Assembly: GCA_036172665.1 (NCBI GenBank)
Contig: CM069876.1
Location: forward strand, 7,750,001 to 7,814,000
DNA length: 64,000 bases
Direction of reading: 5' to 3'
DNA from: Prosopocoilus inquinatus
Lineage: Eukaryota; Arthropoda; Insecta; Coleoptera; Lucanidae
A program made the position numbers and the translations under genes. The notes below the pieces were generated by a model. It made no database searches and was not told the origin of the DNA. It saw only the letters and a program-made list of their open reading frames with translations. Numbering within the stretch: position 1 is the first letter of the stretch; each line of letters begins with the position of its first letter. Positions 33,224 through 45,200 of the stretch are shown here, piece by piece.

Positions 33224-33262
33224 TTAATGTTGTTCTTGCTCTTTTGTAATTGACAAGTACAC
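33224..33262 (-). CDS. ABCA3-like: ABCA exon J (39-nt coding end)
   Basis: The acceptor ttttatatttcag precedes GTGTACTTG, phase 0. Thirteen codons: VYLSITKEQEQH and TAA. Joined to exon I it gives NLEQVYLSITKEQ, the usual ABCA C-terminal pattern (LEQVFL then a Gln-rich end). It lies 4.5 kb from exon I. Confidence 0.85.
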   Translation of the reverse strand: MYLSITKEQEQH

Positions 33263-36200
33263 CTGAAATATAAAAAAAAGTAATTAAGCTTGTGTTTAAT
33301 TCGAATGATTCAGAGAAAATTTTCAGTCACGAATTTTCAATTTCATGTCATTATACAGGGTCTCCCAAGTTGAGTGGCCTATTAAAAGTTATCGGGAAAA
33401 GGAACATACAAATATACTGAAAATTTACGCACTGCCTTGAGGAAGTGATCTTTCAGAATAAAATATTTTTACTTTTATATTACTTCCGGTTATAGCGAAC
33501 GTCGCCATATTTTAAACGGATTAAATGGAAAATTCCTATTTTTTCAGAAATAAATAATTGCTAACTATAGCAATGCCATACATCTCGGAATAAAGCAATA
33601 GGTAAATACCTATCGTAATACTTACTATTTTCATAAACAAGAGTCTTAAAAAAATAAGTAGACCTATTTTCAAAAACATTTCTCTTTGTCAGGCTTTTGT
33701 TTAAAAAAAGCAAAAATAAAACTTACAATTGGTAAAGTGGTAAAAATAGTTAAATAGTTTTATTTATTATTCTCGAGTCCCAATAATACGGTCGTAAATA
33801 CTGTACAAAATTTGCAAATAACTGAGATAAGAGTCAAATGAACTAATAAATATTTACAATGGTAACCTAACTTTCTCACTTTATAGAAATTTTGCACAAA
33901 AAATACCATCGTGTCGTAGTTCTTGAAGATTAAACATTACGGTTCCTTTTTATTTGTTTTGTTAATTTTATTAATTTCTTTGTTTTTTATTTGTATATAT
34001 CTGTTAATATAGCTTGTAACTCAATAAATATTTTTGTTTTGTCGACACTTACTGTGAAAAATTACCATAATTTTACCAAAATATGCCATTATAAGAAACA
34101 ATAATTGATAACAAGAAAACTAATGGAAACAGGTACAGGGAATGCTACTACTAATCGATGTAGAATATGATTCTGCATCTTATGACGCAAAAATATACAG
34201 GGTATTCCACTTACAAAAACTGAGTTTTGGGCAGTTAAATAGAGCAAGGTTCGACGCCATATTTTGACCACCCTGTGAATTTTTCAATAATAACTAGGAT
34301 ATGATTTGAAAGGCTGAACATTATTCTTTGAAACGACAGGCAGCTTGAATCTAGAGAATTTGGAAGTGTCGTAAATACATTCTCTTAAATGACAGGCCAC
34401 CGAAATAATTTTTTTCAGAAACTCGAAGAGATATCTCAAAAACCGTTACATTTAAGTGTAGGGAAGCCTTAACAACTTTTGCTTGGAATAATGTGTAGAA
34501 TCAGAATTTGCAATAAAAAGTATAGCATTCCATTTAAAATAAGAAAGATAATGGCGACTTCCGGTATAACCGGAAGATGAAAGTGAAAATATTTTATTCT
34601 GAAAGATTACTTCCTCCTAGGGAAGTGCGTAAAATTTTCATATTCCTTTCGCCGAGAACTTTTAATAGGCCACTCAACTTGGGAGATCTTGTATTTAATC
34701 CTGAAAATATTTTCTTTCTTATGAATTGCAATTTATAAAACACAATAAAAATAATATACAAGGTGAATTTAATAGTTGTGGAAATGTTTGTTTGTATTAG
34801 TAATGATAATAACAATTGAAGACCATGGAAAAATGTTTAACCAATATTTTTTCCACCTCGACGATTTAAGTAGAAAAATTTTGTCTACGACGTTTTTCCA
34901 TGGAAGTCTTCATTTTCTTAAGAATGTTACGCAAAAGTTTTTCGAAGGATCAGAAATGAAAATGGTCATCACCAGAGGGTAAAACTTTGGAGCCTTTTTC
35001 TAATGGATCAGCGCGTTATAGTATTGAGTCAGCGAATACTTAATACATCGCTGCGTCGCGTTAGGAAAAGGCCCTAAAGTTCCATCATTCGGTCATCACT
35101 TATGGCCAGTTGCACGAAACACTTAAGTCGAGCTTAAATTTAAGTACTGCTTATAATGTGACATTTGAAGTTACAAAACAATCAATAAATCACATTCTAA
35201 GCTGACCTTAAGTGTTTGGTGCAACTGGCCATTAGTCATCAATTAGAAAGCAGTGGCATTCAAACAAAACAACTACCTTATTTTTTTCGAAAACTATAAA
35301 CATTTTTAGGCAATTCCGAATATTTTGTATGCTTGTGATATGCAAAATAAAATGCACTGTGTAAAATAATTCCATTATTATTAACTTCAACAAGATTTTC
35401 CTCAGAGTGAAATGCAAAATATAGCAAACGGCTTTTGTAGACAAAAAGCGATATCATGTTTGTTTTATGTATTTCTTAAACTAAACCAGTTCACTTATTC
35501 AATAAGTGTTGTTGCATAATTCTGGATTTTCAAGTTTATTGTTTGTTGATACACAAATGTGTGGTCTCTTTAACAACGTTATTCTTGTTGAGTAAATAAA
35601 AATTTTTTGATACAAACTTTTCTTCTTTTCTGCCTACGCATAATTTAAAATGTTGAAACACACTGGGTTTTAATTTGTTTGCACGATGTGTAACTTTATT
35701 TTATAGACGAGTAGAAAAATGTTTGTTCTTGTAACATCAAAAATGTTAAAATTTCAAGGAAATTCTTTTTAACGGCAGCTGAAAATGGCAGAGAATGCTC
35801 AATGTTTCACTATCGGTTGATAGTTAGATAGTATTTGATAGCGCAAATCCGCAATCTGGGGGAGTTTCTTGAGCTACTCTACTGCGGATGAGGCAGAAAT
35901 AGCTATACAGAGGATGCTTGCACATGCTTGAGAATGGAATGGTTGTCGAAGAGTATGTGGAACCTTTATTAAACTTACATTTAAATACAGGGTGTTCTTT
36001 TACTGTGTGCAAATATTTAAACCTGTAACTTACATTTAAATACAGGGTGTTCTTTTACTGTGTGCAAATATTTAAACCTGTAACATATCACCATAAATAT
36101 CAACAGAAAAAATAGCGACATCTTACTATTAAATTGGACAAGTCGTTTTTGTTTGCAGTGGAAATGTCGAGCTACGTCTCTGCTGAAGAAGCCCCAAGCA

Positions 36201-39200
36201 GGGCTGAAACAGCTGTCCAGAGGCTGCTCGAGGTTTTCACTGCAATCAAAAACGATTTGCACAAAATTCTTTTTATAAATATCAACGATTGAACTCATAT
36301 GTTCTTAACACAAATTTAATAATTTTTCAGAAAAATGCAGTGGCAGATTTTCACTAAACAGTTTGAGAACTGGTGGCATAGCTAAAAGTGGAACGCGGCC
36401 GCCTCATCAATTACGACCCGCAACCAAAGTAGGCCAGGGTCAATGCGTTACTTGCTCTTGAGCACGAACGACGTAACCTAGCCGCTCTGATCACAGCTGA
36501 TCGATCAAAACGTTTACAATTTAAATTAACTTCACTGCGAGTAATTACAAGTTTAAGTATTTTTAAATTGAAATCTAGTGCAATTCAAAAAGCTGCGGTT
36601 CCTAATTGCCGAACAAATTAAAAGCGAGGTACAAACAAATTGTAATTTGTCATTCCATATTATTTTAATAGACATAAAAATTTCCTTTTTTTTCCATGGA
36701 CCGTAAGTTGTAATACTTTCATAGCTAGCAGAGAGATTACAGTAAAAGTTTATTTACGTAAAAGGGTGAAGGAAGAACATTTTTAACGCGTTTGCCTAAT
36801 TGGTGCATAAATTTTAAACTTATTCGTCTATAGTTGATATTGCAAAACGTATTATTTCGCTCAGTGAATTAAAATTTTAAATAAAATAATTAATGAACGA
36901 TATCGGTGATTATTATTACGAAACGCTACGAAATGGGTTTGACTGCGGAATTCAGCGAGCGTCGGTGTGTAGGAAGGCGTTGCGACCTTGCAAGTATGTC
37001 TCTCTCGCACATATTACGGTTCCAAACAAGTGGAACCTCCAACATTTTTTGGCTATAGTACGGTAACCACCGGAAAATACGCACAGTAAGTAGCATTTCA
37101 TGTACTTATGCCGAGGTTTTTTTATTTGCACACAGTAAAAGAACACCCTGTATATTGAACTCAAATTCTTCATAAAATATTCGATGTTCCATTTAGATAT
37201 CGAGATTACACAACTTGTACATGAAATGAGACAATCTGTATTTTAAAATAATGGTAAATTATACCGTGCTTGGAAAAATTGAAAGTTTTGTATTTTTCGT
37301 ACATTCAACAGGAACAGCATTATTGAATAAACCTGGTTAAATTAAGGTTCTAAATCGATACACTGCGTGTTCAGGTAGCGACATTAGTGATTTTTTTCTA
37401 TCTATCCTTGTCGCACAATAATCTCGTCTAGGGATAAAAAAACACAGTTGAAAGTTTGTTAATCAAAGTGACGTTTCACAAATGGCATTCTACTATGGCT
37501 GTGGAGAATAACATAACCTAATACATTTTTGACTAGCTAGTCGGCTATAAACTACTATCGTAGTAGAAAACAGAATTCCCTAAAAGTGTTGATTTCCTTG
37601 TTGGTCTTGCGACATTTGTATTTGTTATCTTTGTTACACAATCTCGGAACGGGAATGTATTGGCGTTACCTGAACACGTAAGTGTGTTGCTTTAGTGACC
37701 TTAGGTTAAATGACGAAGGTTACTTTTTCATCATTTCACTTTAAAATGTCTTGGCAGTTTTCTTTGAAAATATGCATTCTGACATACCTGTTCTAAATTT
37801 GATTGCCCCAGGCTGTAATCTTCAATATTTAATTCTTTCGCCTTCTTGCTTCTTTCCATGATACCAAACATTTTGGAAATGGGTATAGTTGTATCCGGAA
37901 TGTAGAACTTGAGTAGTTGCTGATATCTTTCCGTCATAGTAGCGTTTGGGAAGTTCGTTCTTACGAACTTCTCAATTAAGTCTATTTCGTCATCTGTTGG
38001 TTCTAATTTAGTCAGCTTTATGTTTAGTATGTAAGCTTTAGAAAATTTGCTTTTCAAGTGCTGCGTTGAACCTAAACACTTCAGAACGCCATTAACCATA
38101 ATTGTTAAACGAGTGCATAATGCTTCACACTCTTCCATGTTGTGTGAAGTCAGGACAAGGCATTTTCCGGCGTCGCGATGGTAACTAAGCACATTCCAAA
38201 TAGTACGCCTTGCCTTGGGATCCATACCTATATTTTCAAATTCATTATTTTTTAAATTATAATTTGAATGTGTGTATTACCGGAAGTTGGTTCGTCAAGA
38301 AATATTATTGGAGGGTCTCCGATGAAAGCCAAGGCTGTGCTCAATTTCCTCTTGTTTCCTCCACTATACTGTTTTACTCTTTTTTCTAAGTGCTCTTCAA
38401 AATCGAAATCTTTTGCTAACTGTTCTGCTATAAATTCGGCATCATTCCAGGCAATTCCTCTTATCAAAGAAAATATGATTAGAATTTCCTTTCCTGTTAG
38501 TTCATCCAACAGAGCATCGAATTGTGGACAGTAACCTATATATTTACGAGTTTTTCCGAGGTTTTTCTTTAAATTTATTCCGTTTATCCAAATATCACCG
38601 CTGGACATACGTATATCACCTGTTAACATTTTAAATACGGTCGTTTTACCGGCCCCATTCACACCCAAAAGACCAAAACATTCATATTCATTAATTCCCA
38701 GATATAACTGATTAACTGCCAGTAAAGAACCGTAATATTTGGTAAGATCTTTTATGACGATGTTAGTCTTGTCAAAATGAATTTCTCCCGTTTCAATTTT
38801 CCGTTTCTCTTCCAAAACATCACTGTCATCGACTACTTCTTTCTCTTTCTGTTTTCGAGTTAGGTTCAGATCAATTTTATTACATATCTCGCTTTCTGTT
38901 AGAATTAGCAGAATGATTATTGCAAAACCCACGCATATGAAGGCCAACATGTTGTATCCCAATGCCTCAATATCCAAGGCAAAATAATTTTCCTGAATGT
39001 CTGAAATTGAAACTTAACATATATTCTTGAAAGGGTTAATGTATTGGTGATATTTAATATTAACGTTCGTCTAAAGCAATAGTAGTATCAAATTTGAGAT
39101 CATAATCAAAAGTGAGGAACATGACTTCCCCTCTTCATTACAGAAGAAAACAAAAGCGCAGGCAGCACCGCAGCTAGGGGCTGGCAAGAGGGGCCTACGC

Positions 39201-42200
39201 CAGGGGCGTAGATTCTAAAAGGCGCAATTTCGAATATTGCGTAGGCTTTTTAATAAATAACAAAGTGTCGTGAGGGCGCAGGATCAGATTTTTCCCTGAG
39301 CGCCAGAAACCATATCTACGAAACAGCGCAGGCACGAAACAGACGTGGATATGAAGCTAGAGCAAAAGATAGATTACACAGGGAAAATTAAAGAAGTGGT
39401 GTCGATAATAAAGATGTATCCAGGTAGAATAAGAAAAACTGGAATTAACTCATTAAAAGCAATTTCTAACTATTTTTAACAGTCATCATTGCCAGAGCGC
39501 GGATTTTCGGCTAATCTGTCATGTGTAATTTTTAGTACCAGACTCAAGAATTCTAATATCTTTCCAAACTTAAACTGTTAAAGAAAACACAAGCGCACTC
39601 CTTGAGTTCGCCTAAGCCAGCGTTTCCCAAACTTTTAGGTTTCGCGACCCCCTTTTGACAAAAAGAAGAAAGAAATGCAATTTCTATTTGATTTTGAATT
39701 TGACTTCAGAAATATATACGTTATATAATAACATTAAATACGGTTCTATTCTATAAAAGGCACATGAAAAATCAAACCGCGCAACCAGTGGCATAGCAAT
39801 AGGGGTTGCAGAGATCGAAAGGCAACCCGGCGCCAACACGCCATGGGCGCTATCACTTTCTGCCGCGGTCGTAAAAGGGGTAGACCGATTTAAATTACTC
39901 GAGGAACCATTTTTAAAATATTTAATTTGTTTTGAAATAATAATAATTGTTGTGTGTAAGAGTCTGCTTTATTTGGATGTTGAATCACAACTGTTTACAA
40001 AATTGTGTTATATTGTCTTTATTTTCTAAGTATTGGGATAAAAATTAATCAAATCTCTAAGAATTAACATAAAAGATTTCTGTTCTGAATGACTGTTGCC
40101 GTTCGCAGAACGGAGCAAAGTTATTTTGTACACTTTGAAATCAAGAAATTTAAATTTCTGTCGGAAACAAGCAGACTATTCCACAATTGATTTGACTTTA
40201 TCGATCTTATATTTAATTACCATCATCATGGCCTGCTGAATTCTGAATTACAAATTCTAACCAAGTCGCCAGTGGTTCTAAAATTTTAATTTCAATCAAA
40301 TGTCAAAACTACACCAATACCAAAAATTTCAATAAGCATATCATGTTTTGCGAAATTGAAGGAACTTCACAACATGACAATGACAGTCGTCATATGACAG
40401 CGTCATTGACAAGTATCCTTCAACATTTCAAATTCCAATTAGAGGGCTGAATATTTCTAATTAATTTATCTAAAATAATTTTGATGGTACAATGCAATAT
40501 TTTAATTGGATTTAGTTTAAGGCACAGTCAAATTGTATTCACACAACCTACAATTTTGTCGCTCTCGACGTACCTAACCTCAAACATCTGTCAAATAAAT
40601 AAAAGAAGAAAATGTATTCGGTTGCAGCATTGGAAATTGGGAAATTGAAAGAACTGGAGTGTTTACAGCTTGACAGTGATAGCCGTCGTGTGAAAACATC
40701 TTGACAGGTGTTACTTCATATTTCAAATGTCAATTAGAGCGCTGGATATTATTTTTTATTAATGCATGGTCAAATTTTATTCAAGTAACCTACAATCTTT
40801 TCGCTCTTGACGTTACGTCAAATATCTGCCAAATAAATAAATTAACAAGATACAACTGGTTGCAGTGGTGCAAGGAGCTCTTAATTTTATCGGCAACTGA
40901 TTTTATATGAAATTTTGTTGCAAGTCGTTTTTGATTGCAGTGAATCCGCTTCAATTTGACAATCGTAATGCAATGTCAGGTCAAAAAGCGATCGTAGGAT
41001 GACGCTGTTTAAACTATTAATATTTTCTGTAGTATCAATACTTCTTTTAAGTGTTTTCCACAAAAGTACAGTAGCGAACTATAAAATCCGGACACGTTAT
41101 TTTCAGAATGTAAACCTCCCTTTAATATTTTTGAAATAAGTTTAATATAAATTTTACTGGTTATAATTCGTATTTATTTTGTATTTTGACAAAGTGACTC
41201 ATGTGAATTATATGCTCAAAAAATAAGAGTATTGACTTTGTCATGCAAAGTTTGGACAGCAAGAAGAGTAGCTATAAGGTTTCTATTTATTAAATTTGAC
41301 ATTTCAACTCGACTTCTTATGTTTTGATAGAAACAACCTAATTTAAATACGAAACTTGTAACGTGTGTATTTTTTTAAATGCCATAGGCTATGGAAAATA
41401 TAATTCATACCTTAGCATCATTTGTGTATACTTCAACAACGTTTACATTTCTAGGCCAGATCCTTTAGATGCCGGAAAGGATGCACTGATAGCTCCTTGA
41501 ACGTGTATGCATCAAGCAACGACATGAAATTTATTTTCCACAGCCACCCCTTATGACATTTAAAAAAAAGAACACATGTTATAAATGATATGTCAGATTG
41601 TCCGGATTTTATTAGTTCAGTATTTATCAGGTGCTCTCTTAACCTAAAATTTTGACAGTCCTTATCATTTCTGTCGCATATGAATAATGTCTCTTTTTCA
41701 AAAGGTGAATTTACTTGTCAAAAGGCGCTAATAAAAATTTTGCTACTCGCGGCTTGACTTCTAGTTACGCCACTGCGCTAAACTCGAATAAAAACTCAAA
41801 CAATTTGAAGAAGAATATATCTTATACTTCTGATGATGTCAAGCGACTTTTATCCTTATAAATAAAACTTTATAATAGTCATATAACATACACTTTTTAA
41901 TCACGAACGGGGCCCTTTGATTGAACGAAATTTAATCATATCGCGAATTAATCATTCGACAGTCGTTCAACTGACGGTTGTTTTTGATTTACGGCAATTG
42001 GTCAGGTCATGGTCAATTCCTAATTTGTTTAGTCTACAAATACTCAAACGATTTTTTATTTCATCATATTTACTTCCAAAATAAATAATAAAAGCGGTAT
42101 AAAAATATAAAACTATAATAATGTAAGCAAAGAGCAAATGGCTATTTTTTTCGATATGAAAAACTTGGATGATATTTTCTGTTACATTTTAGCTTATTTA

Positions 42201-45200
42201 AAGTACACTTGCACTTGTTATCTCCACATTTTTCTTTACAATCACATCTCACAAAATCCTGCTTAGAGTTACTTTCAAGCATGAGCAGTTGCTCTTAGGG
42301 ATGACAAATTTGTGGAGATCTAAGTATCTCAGACCAGCTTCTAAATAAATATTGAAACGGGGCAATCGTTCAATACTCTGAACCTTTATTAATGGTAATG
42401 TTACAAAACATTCAAATATTCAAGTCTTTTTGTTTTCCTCGCCCTCTATTTTTACCAACCGCGTTACACTCTCCCTTTGGATTCCACAAACTGTTCACAA
42501 GGGGAATCCAATACAATTCGCTGTAAGAGGCAGCCTTCCTATGGCAATGACGTTTACCACCCGTGGACAGTTCACTTAAACGCGTCTTCTTCTTGTCTGA
42601 CAACGCCGTGCTATGATTCACGCCCTCCTTTCCCTTTCTTTTAATATATTTTTTTTATTTTTTAACAACTATTTACCATTATTTTTTCGCTGATTTGTTT
42701 TGATTTTCGTTTATTGAATGTGAATTTTCTTTTTATTTGATTTTATTTTGTTTTTAAATTATTCACCGATCGCCCAGTTTCGTTAAAATTTACAGATTAT
42801 TCTTTGAGTCGTAACAAAATTTATCAATTTTTAAATCAATTTGACTTATTGCTAGTTTTATATAATTTTTATTTAGGTCCTAACTTTATAATCACCCTTT
42901 ATTTTCATGCAATCCTCATTTAACTATTTTATTTAACTTTTAATATAATCAATTGATGCACCTTTGTTTTTTCTTTTAATCGGTTTCATTCGTTTTGTTT
43001 TTTACTTTTACATTAACAACTAATCATCTTGTTTTCTGATTTTCTCTTCTGTTGGATTTTATTTAACATGACTTTTGATTTTTTTTAATTATCAATTGAC
43101 CGTCTTTTGTTTTTATTTCATTCGATTTTATTCGTATTTTAAGTGTTTTGATTTTGATAATCAATTGACGTCTTTTATTTCTCCTTTATACGAGCTAATT
43201 CAAATTTATTTAATATTATGGGTAAATTTTTTACTTTTCTTTGTAAACTATTCCGCAAAACCTTCATTACACAAGACTTAACAACTCCGACGCCCTGAAA
43301 GACCCCTAGCCGACCCCCAATAAAGATTTATCAATCCATTTCAATTCTTCACCGACCTCTAAGGGATCGATACCGATCCCGTTAGAAATCCGTGTTATAA
43401 AATGTGAATAATCGTCTCTTAGACAAAATGTTACATTTTAATTAAACAAAGTTTTAAAAGATAAAATTTGTTTAAGAAAAAGAAAGGCGATTATTATTTC
43501 GGATACCAAATAATTATGAAAATAACAAGTGTTCCGTTTAAAAAATTAGTTTCAATTTATGTCTTAATTATGCGACGTTAATTTGTTTACAAAAACTTTG
43601 AATCAGTCTGTATGTATAAGTTCTGTAATAAAGACTTCTTTCTAGTCAAAAATAAAGAAGAAGGGCTGTATAAGCAATTTCTTGTAAAAAATAAGATGAT
43701 AAATTAGTTGCAATTTGCGTTCAATTGTTTATACCTATTTATTCTGCTGCACCCTCCTTTGAAGACGTATGCGCCCCCCAGGGATGCGCGCCCCACAGTT
43801 TGGGAAACGCTGGCCTAAGCAATGTAGGAGGCCGAAATTGCCGTCTCAAGCGTGGAAATGAGGGTACCACGTGCGATATCAGCCAATCGGGCTTGTGCTT
43901 GCGAGTTAGGAAGGTGTGATTCCTACACTAGAGAAGTAATAGATCGTGTTGGCTTCACGAAATAGAGTACGCGATCTATCATGAGTAAAATTAACGAGGT
44001 ATCAAAAGCAACTGTAACAGTGCCTTTTTAATTTATGCAAAAACTAATGCATTTGTGAAGTTAGCCACCCATAAATTTCAACAGCCTATTAGTAAGTAAG
44101 AAACTTCCTCGTAGGGAGGATGTTTAGGACAACAAAATTATCTTTTCTTCAAGGTATTGTAGGTACTGTACTATCATGTATTCGAATTCGAATGTTTTTA
44201 TGTTGAGTATCTTTTTGGAAAGTATCTTCCAATGTACAGGGAGTAACAAAAATACTATTAATGCTACTTCAGGGACGTATTCTACAGAAGAAAACAAAGA
44301 AAAAAGTTCATATAAACATGTATACAGGGTGTTCATGGGAAGCAGCAACTATAGTTAACTTTCTTATTTCAATTTTTGCGAAGCAACTTATATTGATAAG
44401 TTTCAGGACCTTTCCTGCCCAGTTTTATGGCAATATCAGAAAAACAAATGACTATCAGATTTTTGAGATTTTCAGTTGTTTTTAACTGTTTTTAATAAAA
44501 CGTATGTTATTTATCATCGCGTCGCATTCACGGCGTGAAATTAATTATGTCTCTAAAATATTATCTTCCGAAACCTATTATTATTTTTTATTTGGTAAAT
44601 AAATCTTGATGTTCAAGGAAAATGTCTACAACTTTTTTATTTGAAATTTCACGAGGTAGCTTAAATTAGGAAAGTTTTAGAGCTTTTCCGCTCGATTTTA
44701 TGGCAGCATCGAAAAACAAATGACTGTTTGGTTTTTGAGATTTACATTTGTTTTTATTCTTTTAACGAAATATCAGCTTCTTATCACTGCACCGCATTCA
44801 GGATGTCTACTTAAGTTCGACTCTAACAAATTATTTTCTAACTATCGATACGGTTTCGTGCAAGCACCCTGTATACATGTTTAAATGATTTTTTTCTACA
44901 TATACTTTAACATTTTAAATAAAAATAAATCTTTAATTTCATAATTTTAATAATTTAAGTATAACATAAAGCAGCTGATTTCTAGAAATACGTTTATCTG
45001 AACTTTTTTCTTCGTCTTGGTCAGTAGAATCTCTCAGAAGTATCAGCTACTTTAGAGACGTATTATACGTATCAATATAAAGAAGAAAAAAACTGTATAC
45101 AGGGTGTTCGCGAGACGCCGTATCAATAGCTAGAAAATAAGTCTTTAGAGACGTACTGAACTACACATCCTGAATGCGTTGCGTTGGAAAAAGTAGCTGC

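Larger units (their letters stand above)
39786..41775. mobile_element. Nested element with CAGTGGC ends
   Basis: Left cagtggcatagcaatagggg and right inverse cagtggcgtaactagaag. Flanking octamers CGCGCAAC and CGCTAAAC agree at six of eight bases, consistent with an aged hAT-type 8-bp duplication. It is non-coding and holds the tandem block at 40367-40870 and a MITE at 41069-41620. Confidence 0.7.
39618..43812. mobile_element. hAT-type non-autonomous element, 4.2 kb
   Basis: The ends are CAGCGTTTCCCAAACTTT and the inverse of agtttgggaaacgctg. An exact 8-bp duplication GCCTAAGC flanks them (39610-39617 and 43813-43820). This is the classic hAT terminus. No transposase frame is left; most of the length is accounted for by later insertions (39786-41775) and a T-rich repeat (42640-43260). 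Confidence 0.9.

Noticed and set aside
37731..37787. Read-through ABCA C terminus ending RKLPRHFKVK
   Set aside because: A strong donor (gaacag then GTATGT) occurs at 37787, and joining to 33262 restores the family's usual ending, so this stretch is taken as intron.
38268..38534. 88-codon plus-strand ORF
   Set aside because: It is antisense to the conserved ABCA NBD2 exon.
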